Shown: positions 1 through 9,192 of the stretch, in pieces
Position numbering within the stretch: the first letter of the stretch is position 1
How the letters are laid out: the number at the start of each line of letters is the position of its first letter
DNA from: Candidatus Gastranaerophilales bacterium
Lineage (GTDB): Bacteria > Cyanobacteriota > Vampirovibrionia > Gastranaerophilales > Gastranaerophilaceae
Direction: 5' to 3'
Assembly: GCA_944326585.1 (NCBI GenBank)
Contig: CALVEN010000004.1
Location: forward strand, 1-64,000
DNA: 64,000 nt
Translations under genes and position numbers: made by a program
Notes under the pieces: model-generated
The model's database searches: none
What the model saw: the letters and a program-made list of their open reading frames with translations, nothing else
Told to the model about the DNA's origin: nothing

Positions 1-70
1 TTCTTTTAATGAGTTTCGTAGAATTTCATCGTTCCACGATGAATCTACTACCTTTCCCCTTTTTTCCTTT

Positions 71-97
71 ACGACCTGTTCCGGTCGTTTTTTTTTT
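71..97 (+). terminator. Rho-independent terminator of a gene upstream of the window
   Basis: A 6-bp stem (ACGACC/GGTCGT, 71-88) with a 6-nt loop is followed by a run of about ten T on the + strand. There is no matching A-run on the left, so it would act on + strand transcription entering from outside the window. It lies just beyond the stop of the converging minus-strand gene. Confidence 0.75.
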
Positions 98-99
98 AG

Positions 100-1974
100 T
101 TATTTTAAAGCAGCATAGAGCCGCGCGAAAAAACACGAAACGTGTTGAACTGAATCCACTCTAACCCACTGGCGGGTTGCTTTAAACCTTATGCCGCCCA
201 CGGATTTTTCGGGATTTTTATGCGAATATGAATTAATTTCATTGTTATAGAGTAAAAACTGGCATTTTGCAGTCAATTTGCAGGCTTGCAGAAGTTTCTC
301 CGCCAATTCTTTCCATCCCAAATACTTAGCAAGATAATATGAGGCAACAAGCCCTTCAGAGCGCGCTCCGTCCGGATAAAAATGGTCGCCCCAATCGTAA
401 TAGTATCCGCCTTCATAATCAATATAAGGCGAGTCATCGCGCTTGTATGTTTTTTGAATCATTGTCATTGCGTCATTAAACACAAATGCGAGGTAATTTT
501 CTTTTTGAAATTTTTCATTTTTTGCCCATTCTTCTATCGCCTGCATAAGCCACGCGTCAGAAGGTAATTTGGTAAACAAATCAGCATAAATTTTCGGACG
601 CTCATCAATAATCCAATCCAGAGCTTTTTCAGACATTTTTTTGACTTCGGAAACAAGTTCTTCATCGGGGAAATTATTTGCAAAAAGTGCAAGACCCAGA
701 AGCGCTTCTCCGGGATAATAAAACGAAAAAGTTGCTTTTCGTTCTTCCTCAGACATTTCAATTAAAGGCTCGCCGTTATGATATCCGGGATGAATATAAT
801 ACCCCAAGAATTCTCCGCTCGGGCAAATTCTGCTCAATAAATGTCTTGCATAACCTTTTATATATTCATCATAAGACGCATCACACGTTGTAATTCTGTA
901 CTGCATCATAGCAACAAGCAATACACCCGTTCCGCCGAGTTTTGCTTTTTCATTACAAAATGCAAAATACCCTTTGCCCCATCGGGTTTCGTGTTCACGT
1001 GTAATTGAAACGCTCCAGTCAAGAGCTTTTTTTGCCGCAGTAATGTATTTTTCATCGGATGTCAATTGATACAGCCTGATAAGCGAAATAATTCCGCCGC
1101 AATGACGCAAATCATTGTAATACAGGTTATCTTCGGACCTGTTCGGGTGTTCATGGTCTTTTCTTGTGTCATCGCAGCAGTCGTAATAATACAAAAATCT
1201 GCCGTCGTCGTACATATTTTTAATAAGCCAGTCAACAGACGTTTTCATCTGGTTAAATAACGTATCAATGTCAAATTCATCATACAAAACGTTTCCGCGG
1301 TACAGAGGAATACATTTGTCTTTATATGAAACAAAGGCTCTGCTTTTAAAAAGATAATATTCAAAATCTTTGTCCTGCTCCAAAATTCTTAAGCGTTCGG
1401 AAATTTTATCTGTCATTTTTCCAATAGGGGATCTTTTTGCAAGTGTCTGCAATACTTGAGGAAGCCCCATATGACTTAATGTAACCGCGTCAGTCGGCAT
1501 GTAATAATAAGACTTGCCGTCTTTCATTATTTCAAGACCATTGATACCTATTTCAAACCTGTCATCATTGAAAAAGAATTGATTCAAATTTTTAAATTCA
1601 ACCCTCCGCCTGTCAGTCATATATTCAAGCATAATGCGGCACTTATTTTCGTCTGCAACATCAAATTCCGAAAATCTTTTATGCTTTCTGAGCATTTCAA
1701 TATCGCGATTAAGAGTTACAAGAAAATTATTGCGTCTGCTGCCGTAGCGGATAAATTTTCTGCCAGATTGGAAAAGCGTAATATAAGTCAGTGTCTCGGA
1801 GGGATTATATTTGATAAAATTTGAAAGTTCCAGCCCCTTTAAACTGACAGGTTCACCCGTTGCAAGCGATTTGCGGATTACAGCCAAGAGCTTGCCGACT
1901 TCCGTAAAATCCTGCTTAAAATACTCTCTTTCTTTGTCGTTTTGCGATTTAAAATCCAGAACAGCAGCTTCCAT
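100..1974 (-). CDS. Six-hairpin (alpha/alpha toroid) glycosidase-fold protein with AMMECR1-like N-terminus
   Basis: A 624-residue protein without signal peptide or obvious membrane segment. Residues from about 230 to the end form helical repeats rich in aromatic residues (YYYDCCDD, YYNDLRHCGG, FSFYYPGEALLGL, GARSEGLVASYYLAKYLG). This is typical of the alpha/alpha-toroid fold of glycoside hydrolases, lyases and epimerases. The N-terminal part contains the stretch FEIGINGLEIMKDGK followed by YMP, which resembles the G-hG-hhh-P core of AMMECR1 proteins, but this is a weak resemblance by eye. No substrate can be assigned. It is a single gene, divergent from smc, and its stop lies 12 bases from an opposing terminator. 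Calling it a glycoside hydrolase is inference from fold flavour only. Confidence 0.6.
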   Translation of the reverse strand: MEAAVLDFKSQNDKEREYFKQDFTEVGKLLAVIRKSLATGEPVSLKGLELSNFIKYNPSETLTYITLFQSGRKFIRYGSRRNNFLVTLNRDIEMLRKHKRFSEFDVADENKCRIMLEYMTDRRRVEFKNLNQFFFNDDRFEIGINGLEIMKDGKSYYYMPTDAVTLSHMGLPQVLQTLAKRSPIGKMTDKISERLRILEQDKDFEYYLFKSRAFVSYKDKCIPLYRGNVLYDEFDIDTLFNQMKTSVDWLIKNMYDDGRFLYYYDCCDDTRKDHEHPNRSEDNLYYNDLRHCGGIISLIRLYQLTSDEKYITAAKKALDWSVSITREHETRWGKGYFAFCNEKAKLGGTGVLLVAMMQYRITTCDASYDEYIKGYARHLLSRICPSGEFLGYYIHPGYHNGEPLIEMSEEERKATFSFYYPGEALLGLALFANNFPDEELVSEVKKMSEKALDWIIDERPKIYADLFTKLPSDAWLMQAIEEWAKNEKFQKENYLAFVFNDAMTMIQKTYKRDDSPYIDYEGGYYYDWGDHFYPDGARSEGLVASYYLAKYLGWKELAEKLLQACKLTAKCQFLLYNNEINSYSHKNPEKSVGGIRFKATRQWVRVDSVQHVSCFFARLYAALK

Positions 1975-2039
1975 AAGTCTATAATAACACCATGTGTAAG
2001 ATTAAGCAAATAAATAAACGTAAAGATTTATTTAATATT

Positions 2040-2071
2040 TTGACATGACAAAAAAGTTATAGTTCAATAAT
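2040..2071 (+). promoter_or_regulatory. Putative sigma-70 promoter of smc operon
   Basis: A perfect -35 box TTGACA (2040-2045) is followed at 17 bp by a weak -10 TTCAAT (2063-2068), inside an A/T-rich stretch that also offers AATAAT. The ribosome site GTAGGAAT (2083-2090) precedes the smc ATG at 2102. Confidence 0.45.
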
Positions 2072-2101
2072 AATAAGACTTGGTAGGAATTTTATAAATT
2101 T

Positions 2102-5100
2102 ATGTACATAAAACAGCTTGAAATTGATAATTTCAAATCATTTGCCAACAAATCCGAAATACCGTTATTAAAAGGTTTCACAACAATATCGGGACCGAAC
2201 GGCTCGGGTAAAAGCAATATAATCGACAGCATTTTATTTGCACTGGGCTTAGCAAATGCCGGAGAGCTTCGTGCTGAAAATTTGTCGCACTTTATTTCCA
2301 CCTATACCAAGCGTAATGATGCACTGGTAAAAGTAACTTTCGGCGATATGGAGGGCGGACGTGATTTAAGCATTGCAAGGCGTATAAGAAAGTCCTCTCA
2401 GGGCTATGCAAGTACTTATTACCTGAATGACAGCGTTACAACACTTTCCAATATTCATGCAGTGCTTGAAAAATACAACGTAACCCCCAACAGCTACAAC
2501 GTAATGATGCAGGGCGACGTCATGGGAATTACAAATTGTTCTCCTAAACAGCGCCGCAAAATTATAGACGAAATAGCAGGCATTGCGGATTTTGACAGAA
2601 GAATAGAACAGGCAACAAATGAATTAACGACGGTTGAACAGCGTGTTGAGCGTTCAAGCGTTATTTTGAATGAAGTTGACACCCGCCTTGACCAATTAAA
2701 AGAAGAACGCGAGGTCGCTCTTAAATACCAGAAATTACGCGAAGAAAAAACTTCTCTGGAAAGCCAGATTAATACCGTCCGCTTTTTTGACATAAAAAGA
2801 AATCTGGAACAGGCACATGAAAATATCCTTGAATTTACCAAAAAGAAAAAAGAAGAAGAAGTTAAAAGCAAGGATTTGGACGAGCGTCTGAATTTGATTA
2901 AACAAAAATATCAGGAGATTTCCGACAAATTAAAAGAAGAAGGCGAACAGCAGCAGATTAATTTAAAGAAACAGGAAGAAGAGTTAAAAGGCGAAATTGA
3001 CAGAAAAAATAACGCAACTATTTATGCCGACAAACAAATCCACGACGGACTCCGCTCAATTGAAAACGCCAAAAACGGCATAGAAACTTTTAATCACAAA
3101 ATCGAAGATTTCAAGTTAAAAATAAACCTTAAAAACGATGAAATCAAACTTATTGAAAAAAATATTGCAGACAAAAACGAAGAATTAAAGAAAATCTTAG
3201 AGGACATGACAGGTCTTAATGCGACCGCAGACCAGCATATTGAGCGCAGAAACACGCTGCGAAAAGAGCTTGAAAACCTTCAAGACAAAGAAAACAGTTT
3301 GATAAAAGAACGTCTGCCGCTTGAAAATGAGCTTAAAAATCTTCAAAAAGAACTTGATGAAGCAAAAGCCAAGCTTGCCGAACTTGAAGATATGAAGCGG
3401 AACTTCAGCGAAAATCAATCATTAAAAAAAGAACTTGTTGAACAATTAGAAAAAGAGCTGCAGGATTTTAAAATTATTCAGCAAAACACCCTGCACGATT
3501 TGGATACAACAAAAAATGAGATTAATGACCTGAATTACAATATTCAAATGGCATACAGAAAAATTTCATCAATGGAGGCTAAAAAACAGGCCTTTGAAGA
3601 TGCGAATTTCGGACGGGCAATAGATACAATTATGGGCGCGAACCTCAAAGGCGTCCACGCCCCGCTTGTAAAACTCGGCACGGTTGATAAAGAATATTCA
3701 ACAGCAATGGAAGTTGCATTCGGCGGCAGAATGGCACATCTGGTCGTTGATGATGAACATGTTGCATCAGTTGCAATTGAACTTTTAAAATCTTCAAATG
3801 CGGGCAGAGCAACGTTTATTCCGCTGAATAAAGTCCAAAAAGCTCCCGCAAAACTTCAATTACCAAAAGACAAAGGCGTAATTGATTTTGCAATAAATCT
3901 TGTAGACTTTGAGGACAAATACCTGAACGCGTTTTTCTACGCAGTTGGCGATACGCTTGTTGTCGAGGATATGGAATGCGCCAAAAAGCTTATCGGAAGA
4001 TACCGTATGGTAACCTTACAGGGCGAACTTTTTGAAAAATCAGGTTCAATCACAGGTGGTTCAGTCAGACGTACGGGCTTAAGCTTCAGCCAGAATGACG
4101 ATGCTGAACTTGAAACTTTCAAAATCAGACTGAAAGATATGGAAGATAAATTGTCCGCACTGGAAAAGAAAAAAACAGAACTTGAACAAAAACTTGATAC
4201 TGTCAGAACAAATTATTCCGACTCAATGAGTGAATTCAGCAAATCAAAAATCGAACTCGACAGTATGAATAAAAATTATGATCAGAGCGAAACAATTCTG
4301 GCTGAAAAAGCTGAATTTATTAAAATTACGGCACCAAAAATTGAGGATTTGAACAAAAAACTTGATAAAATGGAAGAAAATCACGTTCAAATCTTAGAAA
4401 AAATTTCAACCGCTCAAGCTCAGATTGAAGAAGTTGAAAAACTCATTAACGACAAGGATTTAAAAGAACTCAAAGAAAAAACCGAAGGCGTTGAATTTGA
4501 AATAAAACGCCTGCAGACAAACCTTATGAATGCAAATAATGACGTGAATGAGCTTAACCGCCAGATTACTTTCCACGTCAATTTAATTGAAACCAAAAAC
4601 GAAGAAATTGATTCAATAGAAAAAAATAATTTGAAGCTTGAAGAAGATAAAAAACAATACAAAGCAGATATTGAAGTTTTGAACCAAAAAATTGAAGGTT
4701 TAAAAGAACAAATTGACGAAATCGAAGAAAAACTCGGCAAATTGCTAAAAGAACGCGATGAGATTAACAATGATTTAATCGAACTGGAGAAACAAAAACA
4801 CATCAAAACAACCGATATTGAACGAATTGCGGAGCAGATTGAATCTTTCAAAGCACGCCGCAGAGAGCTTGAACCGCAAATGGATCAGGCGCGTGAAGTT
4901 CTGGAAAATTCCGGCGTTGAAATTAATAAACTTGAACCGGTTGAAATTTCAATAGACGAAATAACCTCAAAAATTCAGCGTCTGGAACGCAGAATGGAAG
5001 AATTGGGCGACGTCAACATGCGCGCGCTTGCGGCTTACGAAGAAGTTCTTGCTCGTCAGGAAGAATTAAAACTCCAGATTGAAACACTTTCAAAAGAAAG

Positions 5101-5602
5101 GAAAGAAATTCTTGACCGAATGCACGGCTATGAACAGCTTAAAAAAGAAACATTTATGAAAACTTACAACAACATAAATGAAAACTTTAAAGATGTTTTC
5201 CATCAGCTCTCGGAAGGTGAAGGCGAATTAAAGCTTGAAAATCCTGATGACCCGCTCTCGGGCGGTCTGACAATTGAAGCTCAGCCCAGAGACAAAAAAC
5301 TTCAAAGACTTGAAAGTATGTCAGGCGGCGAAAAATCCTTAACCGCTTTAGCATTTGTATTTGCAATTCAACGCTATATGCCGGCACCTTTCTACGCATT
5401 TGACGAGGTTGATGCCAGCCTCGACACAATGAACGTTGAACGTATCGCCCATATGGTGCAGAACCAGTCAAAAGATACGCAATTTATAGTAGTTAGTCAC
5501 AGAAAACCTATGATAGAATCAGCTAATAGGACAATCGGTGTTACGCAAAAAGAAAAAGGCATCACAAGAGTTACAGGGATTAAATTAAGAGACGATGAAT
5601 AA
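2102..5602 (+). CDS. smc: Chromosome segregation protein SMC
   Basis: SMC ATPase of the bacterial condensin complex, which compacts and segregates the chromosome with ScpA and ScpB. The 1166-residue length is usual for the family. Walker A is GPNGSGKSN (residues 31-39). Two long coiled coils flank a hinge at roughly 505-660 (GVHAPLVKLG, AFGGRMAHLVVDD). The C-terminal head carries the ABC signature MSGGEKS (about 1072) and Walker B FDEVDASLD (about 1100). The last 8 bases overlap the start of scpA (ATGAATAA), and scpB follows, so all three condensin subunits are in one transcript. Start at ATG 2102 is supported by an upstream GTAGGAAT. Confidence 0.97.
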   Translation: MYIKQLEIDNFKSFANKSEIPLLKGFTTISGPNGSGKSNIIDSILFALGLANAGELRAENLSHFISTYTKRNDALVKVTFGDMEGGRDLSIARRIRKSSQGYASTYYLNDSVTTLSNIHAVLEKYNVTPNSYNVMMQGDVMGITNCSPKQRRKIIDEIAGIADFDRRIEQATNELTTVEQRVERSSVILNEVDTRLDQLKEEREVALKYQKLREEKTSLESQINTVRFFDIKRNLEQAHENILEFTKKKKEEEVKSKDLDERLNLIKQKYQEISDKLKEEGEQQQINLKKQEEELKGEIDRKNNATIYADKQIHDGLRSIENAKNGIETFNHKIEDFKLKINLKNDEIKLIEKNIADKNEELKKILEDMTGLNATADQHIERRNTLRKELENLQDKENSLIKERLPLENELKNLQKELDEAKAKLAELEDMKRNFSENQSLKKELVEQLEKELQDFKIIQQNTLHDLDTTKNEINDLNYNIQMAYRKISSMEAKKQAFEDANFGRAIDTIMGANLKGVHAPLVKLGTVDKEYSTAMEVAFGGRMAHLVVDDEHVASVAIELLKSSNAGRATFIPLNKVQKAPAKLQLPKDKGVIDFAINLVDFEDKYLNAFFYAVGDTLVVEDMECAKKLIGRYRMVTLQGELFEKSGSITGGSVRRTGLSFSQNDDAELETFKIRLKDMEDKLSALEKKKTELEQKLDTVRTNYSDSMSEFSKSKIELDSMNKNYDQSETILAEKAEFIKITAPKIEDLNKKLDKMEENHVQILEKISTAQAQIEEVEKLINDKDLKELKEKTEGVEFEIKRLQTNLMNANNDVNELNRQITFHVNLIETKNEEIDSIEKNNLKLEEDKKQYKADIEVLNQKIEGLKEQIDEIEEKLGKLLKERDEINNDLIELEKQKHIKTTDIERIAEQIESFKARRRELEPQMDQAREVLENSGVEINKLEPVEISIDEITSKIQRLERRMEELGDVNMRALAAYEEVLARQEELKLQIETLSKERKEILDRMHGYEQLKKETFMKTYNNINENFKDVFHQLSEGEGELKLENPDDPLSGGLTIEAQPRDKKLQRLESMSGGEKSLTALAFVFAIQRYMPAPFYAFDEVDASLDTMNVERIAHMVQNQSKDTQFIVVSHRKPMIESANRTIGVTQKEKGITRVTGIKLRDDE

Positions 5603-6443
5603 CGAGGCAGCAATACATTACGACATCAACAGTACAACCCTCCCCGAATTAGTTCAAACTAATGAAGATGAAGGCATCGGTATCCTTGTGTCCATGGCAA
5701 AAGCAGGGAAAATTGATCCGTGGAACGTTGATATTATTGATGTTACGGATAAATACCTCGCGCATATCTGCGAGATGAAATCTCAAAACCTGCGTCTGAC
5801 GGGCAGAACATTTCTTTTTGCAGCAGTTCTTCTTAAATTAAAATCAAATGTTCTGGAAGGTAACGAAGAAATTTTACAAATCGGCGAACCCGATTACACC
5901 GAAGGGCTTGAATACGATGATGACGGATTTATTGTTGAATATCCCCAGGATGAAGAATTCATGCCGACAAGCAATGTCGTATCAATTGACGATGTTCTGC
6001 AAAGACGCACAAGCGTAAGACTTAACAGAAACCGCGTTGTAACCCTGCGTGATTTAATAAGACAATTACAGTTTTACGAAAAATTAGAGAAAAAACAGTC
6101 GCTGCAGCAGGCGCATGAAAGAGCCAGACGCAGAGTGCAGTCTTATTCAAGGTTTACACCGGATGATATTATAAATCTGGCGCACGAAGAATATATTGAA
6201 GATTGCGTTTTGAAGCTGAAAGAAAATTTATCGCAGATTTTTGAACGCGAAGAAAAAATTGAATTGAATGAACTCACTTTGCTAGGCATGGATAAAATAA
6301 GCGCATATATAGCACTCTTGTTTTTGACGGCCGAAACCGATTATGATTTAAAACAGGACGAATTTTATTCTGATTTATACGTTGTAAAGGAAACACCACA
6401 ACAAGAAGGAGCTGAGAATGGAACAGTTAAAATCGCGGATTGA
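5595..6443 (+). CDS. scpA: Segregation and condensation protein A (kleisin)
   Basis: Kleisin subunit that bridges the SMC heads; 282 residues, normal for the family. The N-terminal region (VSMAKAGKIDPWNVDIIDVTD, about 33-52) and the segment RTFLFAAVLLKLKSN are typical ScpA motifs, and the C-terminal part is a predicted winged-helix (ELTLLGMDKISAYIALLFLT). The start overlaps the smc stop by 8 bases, which implies translational coupling, and the end overlaps scpB by 26 bases. The middle is acidic and less conserved, as in other ScpA proteins. Confidence 0.95.
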   Translation: MNNEAAIHYDINSTTLPELVQTNEDEGIGILVSMAKAGKIDPWNVDIIDVTDKYLAHICEMKSQNLRLTGRTFLFAAVLLKLKSNVLEGNEEILQIGEPDYTEGLEYDDDGFIVEYPQDEEFMPTSNVVSIDDVLQRRTSVRLNRNRVVTLRDLIRQLQFYEKLEKKQSLQQAHERARRRVQSYSRFTPDDIINLAHEEYIEDCVLKLKENLSQIFEREEKIELNELTLLGMDKISAYIALLFLTAETDYDLKQDEFYSDLYVVKETPQQEGAENGTVKIAD

Positions 6444-6936
6444 AGCTGTTTTGTTCACGACAGCTAAAGCTTTAAGTGCAAAAGAAATCGCGGAAATTCT
6501 CGAAACTGACACGGAAGCCGTTGAAGAAGCTCTGTTGGATTTGATTATGGATTACTCCTCCCGCGACGGCGCGCTGGAAATTGACGATGAAAACGGCTAT
6601 ATTCTGCAGGTTAAGGAAGAACACATGGATATCGTTGAAAAGCTTTGTCCTGTTGAGTTAAAGCCCGCGGTCTTAAGAACACTTTCAGTTATAGCGCTAA
6701 AAGAACCCATAAGGCAATCCGCACTGAAAGATATGCGCGGTTCTAACGCTTATGAGCATGTTCAGGAGCTTTTGGAAAAAGGTCTGATTTCAAGAACAAA
6801 AGATAAAAACGGCAGGAGCTATAACTTGAAAACCACACCCAAATTTGCGGAATACTTTAAGCTTAAAGGCGACACCAAAGCTCTTGCAAAAATGCTTGAT
6901 TTAGAAAAAAGGATAGAGGATGAGCCTGAAAACTAG
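6418..6936 (+). CDS. scpB: Segregation and condensation protein B
   Basis: Winged-helix partner that binds ScpA as a dimer. 172 residues, slightly short for the family. The first winged helix begins LKSRIEAVLFTTAKALSAKE and the second contains LSVIALKEPIRQSALKDMRGSNA, matching the family's conserved helix-turn-helix core. Start ATG 6418 has a good site AGAAGGAG about 7 bases upstream, inside the end of scpA. The 3' end overlaps the next gene by 17 bases. Confidence 0.94.
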   Translation: MEQLKSRIEAVLFTTAKALSAKEIAEILETDTEAVEEALLDLIMDYSSRDGALEIDDENGYILQVKEEHMDIVEKLCPVELKPAVLRTLSVIALKEPIRQSALKDMRGSNAYEHVQELLEKGLISRTKDKNGRSYNLKTTPKFAEYFKLKGDTKALAKMLDLEKRIEDEPEN

Positions 6937-8227
6937 GGATTTATTTTTAGGGATTATTGTTATTATTGCCGCATACGGCATAACAACAATTTTGATGCCT
7001 AAAATCCTTTTCTGGCGCGGCATGACTCTTTATGAAGACAAAAATTATGAGTCTTCGCTTAACTATATGCAAAAAGCTTTAATTTTCAAGCCGGATAACC
7101 GTGATTACAGATATTATTACGTAAAAACGCTGTCGGAAATGAAACCCGTTTACAAAGTCCAAAAAACTATGTACCGGTTTGCAAACGACGGCAAAGACGA
7201 CAGTGCCAATATCCTTGCGAATGACAAGATTTCGGAATGGAAAAAAAATATTCATGCCAATATCGGCAATAATTATATTGAACAGGCTCCGTCTGATGCT
7301 AATATTATCAGGTGGAACAAAAATTCTTTTCCGCTGAAAGTTTATATTGACACAAAAAAACTTTCGGATTTGCCGGAATACTATACATCCGCGGTTTCAA
7401 GAGCGCTCAGTCAGTGGGATAAATCCGTTGATTTTGTAAGTTTTATCAATGCCGATAAAAAATCAGACGCACAAATTTTAATTGTATTTGACAAAATGCC
7501 GGAAAATATATGCGATGAAAGCGGCATTTGTAAGTTTGTGGTGGGCTATACAAGCCCTAAAATTTCTGGACATAAGTTAAAAAATATGTCAATCACAATA
7601 TATGATAAAAATCCCCGCGGCGAATATTTTTCAGATAAAGAGGTATATAACACCGTGCTTCACGAAATGGGGCATGCTCTCGGAATTATGGGACACAGCT
7701 ACAGCACCGATGATTTGATGTACCTGCAGACACAGGGCAGTGACATTTTTACGCCGTACAGGGAAGATTTTCACTATCTTTCCGGAAATGACGTCAATAC
7801 GTTAAAACTTCTTTATATGCTTGAGCCTACAATCACGGACAAACCAAACACATCTAAAAAAGGGTTAATCTATACGCCGATAATTCTCGGAAGCAGAGCA
7901 GAAATTGCTATGAAAAAAGTAGAAGAAGCAAAAGATTACATAAATTCATCACCCGATATTGCAGTAGGATATATAAATTTAGCGGGAGCTTACTCTGATT
8001 TAAAAGAATACAAAAAAGCAATTGAAGCTTTGCAATCCGCACTTGATGTTGCAAATACCGATAATGAAAAATTCATAATCTACTACAATTACGCGTATAT
8101 TTATATGAATATGAAAAAATACAACACCGCACTTGAATATGCGGAACTCGCCGAACATATTCAGCCCTCGCAGGATGTCGCGGAACTTATAAGCATAATT
8201 AAACACAACCAAAGCGTGAGCGAATAA
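6920..8227 (+). CDS. Membrane-anchored matrixin-like zinc metalloprotease with TPR repeats
   Basis: A 435-residue protein. One N-terminal membrane helix lies at about residues 8-28, then a TPR-like pair (LYEDKNYESSLNYMQKAL) at about 36-75. The catalytic domain carries the metzincin signature HEMGHALGIMGH (about 247-258; HExxHxxGxxH) with a following methionine (DDLMYL) that may be the Met-turn. C-terminal TPRs lie at about 345-430. By family knowledge the three histidines bind zinc, and the protease would sit outside the membrane. It is transcribed with scpB, overlapping by 17 bases, but no role in condensation is known. No pro-domain cysteine switch is visible. Substrate unknown. Confidence 0.8.
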   Translation: MSLKTRDLFLGIIVIIAAYGITTILMPKILFWRGMTLYEDKNYESSLNYMQKALIFKPDNRDYRYYYVKTLSEMKPVYKVQKTMYRFANDGKDDSANILANDKISEWKKNIHANIGNNYIEQAPSDANIIRWNKNSFPLKVYIDTKKLSDLPEYYTSAVSRALSQWDKSVDFVSFINADKKSDAQILIVFDKMPENICDESGICKFVVGYTSPKISGHKLKNMSITIYDKNPRGEYFSDKEVYNTVLHEMGHALGIMGHSYSTDDLMYLQTQGSDIFTPYREDFHYLSGNDVNTLKLLYMLEPTITDKPNTSKKGLIYTPIILGSRAEIAMKKVEEAKDYINSSPDIAVGYINLAGAYSDLKEYKKAIEALQSALDVANTDNEKFIIYYNYAYIYMNMKKYNTALEYAELAEHIQPSQDVAELISIIKHNQSVSE

Positions 8228-8313
8228 GAGAAGCAGGACAACACACCGGGCATTGCCGGAATTTTCTATGTCATCCTGAGGCGATAGCCGAAGGATCTCA
8301 AAAAATGGCAGAG

Positions 8314-8337
8314 TGTTGTCGTGCCTTTGGCACCCCT
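8314..8337 (+). repeat. 24-bp direct repeat, copy 1
   Basis: Identical to 8376-8399; begins TGTTGTCGTGCC and contains the inverted repeat GTGCC/GGCAC with a TTT loop. Confidence 0.85.
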
Positions 8338-8375
8338 AACAAAAACATGAATAGGCATACCAAAATTATCAAACA

Positions 8376-8399
8376 TGTTGTCGTGCCTTTGGCACCCCT
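8376..8399 (+). repeat. 24-bp direct repeat, copy 2
   Basis: Exact second copy of the unit at 8314-8337, 62 bp away start to start. The DNA between the copies is A/T-rich and unlike the repeat. Confidence 0.85.
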
Positions 8400-8561
8400 C
8401 TACCGATAGGAGAGGGAAGAATTTCTTAACGAGCACACGCGAGTTTAGAAATTCGGGTGAGGGTTTTAACCGGACTCATTCCTATTACACTTTGTAAAGA
8501 ATTACTAAGTCTGTAGCAAATTTATAATTCAGCGGGTTTAAAGATAAAAAAGGTGTTTGTT

Positions 8562-9185
8562 ATGCAGGTGAATAAAACTTCAGGCACAAATTTTACAGGT
8601 GTAATCCCTGTCAGGGTATTCCAGAACGGCAAAGAAGTTCTGGAGAAAAATCTTGTCAGGAAAACTTGCCTTGAAGTGATAAACGGGCTTGCCGGCCCAA
8701 TAAAAGACAACCCTCAATTTAAGCAAACCGCGGCAATGCTTTCCGTTATGGATCATGATTACAAATTTGCACGTGCATTTCACGGATACAGCAGGGTAAT
8801 CGCTGATAAAAAATTGACACCTTCCGACTTTTTCAAAATAATATTTGACAGATTCGGAAGAGGATATATTGTAACCGGCAAACAATCCGATAAAATTTCG
8901 GAGCTGGGACATCAAATCGGTATAGCAAAACGCGAATGCAATATTTACAATACGACAACTTCGCCGAAATTGGAGGCTGCAAAGAAAAATTACTGGAATT
9001 ATATTGAGCAAATCGGTAACAACCTCGATTTGCGCATAAAAGAAGCATTTTCACCTGCAACACTTGAAAAATTCGGCAAATACCAGCAAATGAACGTACA
9101 AATCAACACAAAAACTACAAAAAGCAAATCTCTTCCTAAAATCATTCTGGAAAAAATAAATTTTTCAGCACGAAATCCCGGTTAA
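8562..9185 (+). CDS. Hypothetical protein with N-terminal NFTG tag
   Basis: Function not recognised. 207 residues from ATG 8562, chosen over a GTG nine bases earlier because AAGGTG (8550-8555) is well spaced for the ATG. The N-terminus MQVNKTSGTNFTGVIPV has the polar stretch plus F-T-G pattern also seen at the starts of proteins at 34654, 36223 and 58050. The middle is helical and mixed-charge, and the C-terminus is basic and Lys/Ser-rich. No membrane helix or signal peptide. It stands alone between the repeat cluster and an FAD-dependent dehydrogenase. Confidence 0.7.
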   Translation: MQVNKTSGTNFTGVIPVRVFQNGKEVLEKNLVRKTCLEVINGLAGPIKDNPQFKQTAAMLSVMDHDYKFARAFHGYSRVIADKKLTPSDFFKIIFDRFGRGYIVTGKQSDKISELGHQIGIAKRECNIYNTTTSPKLEAAKKNYWNYIEQIGNNLDLRIKEAFSPATLEKFGKYQQMNVQINTKTTKSKSLPKIILEKINFSARNPG

Positions 9186-9192
9186 CAAAATC

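Larger units (their letters stand above)
8228..8561. repeat. Intergenic cluster of interspersed repeats
   Basis: A 334-bp stretch without a credible gene, holding three kinds of repeat. (1) 8267-8299 is a GTCATCCTGA...AGGATCTC element whose core ATCCT-ga-GGC-GATA-GCC-ga-AGGAT forms a hairpin; a diverged relative lies at 47790-47818. (2) A 24-bp exact direct repeat at 8314-8337 and 8376-8399 contains the palindrome GTGCC-TTT-GGCAC. (3) 8395-8470 contains CCTCTACC-GATA-GGAGAGG and a long imperfect inverted repeat with ends GAATTTCT/AGAAATTC (about 8420-8455). No open frame or transposase is present, so these look like non-autonomous, REP-like units. Confidence 0.7.

Noticed and set aside
4420..4851. 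143-residue Ser/Phe-rich antisense frame in smc
   Set aside because: Complement of a Lys/Glu-rich coiled coil gives Phe/Ser-rich frames; no start signals.
8314..8399. CRISPR-like array
   Set aside because: Only two copies of a 24-bp unit, no further spacers and no cas genes.
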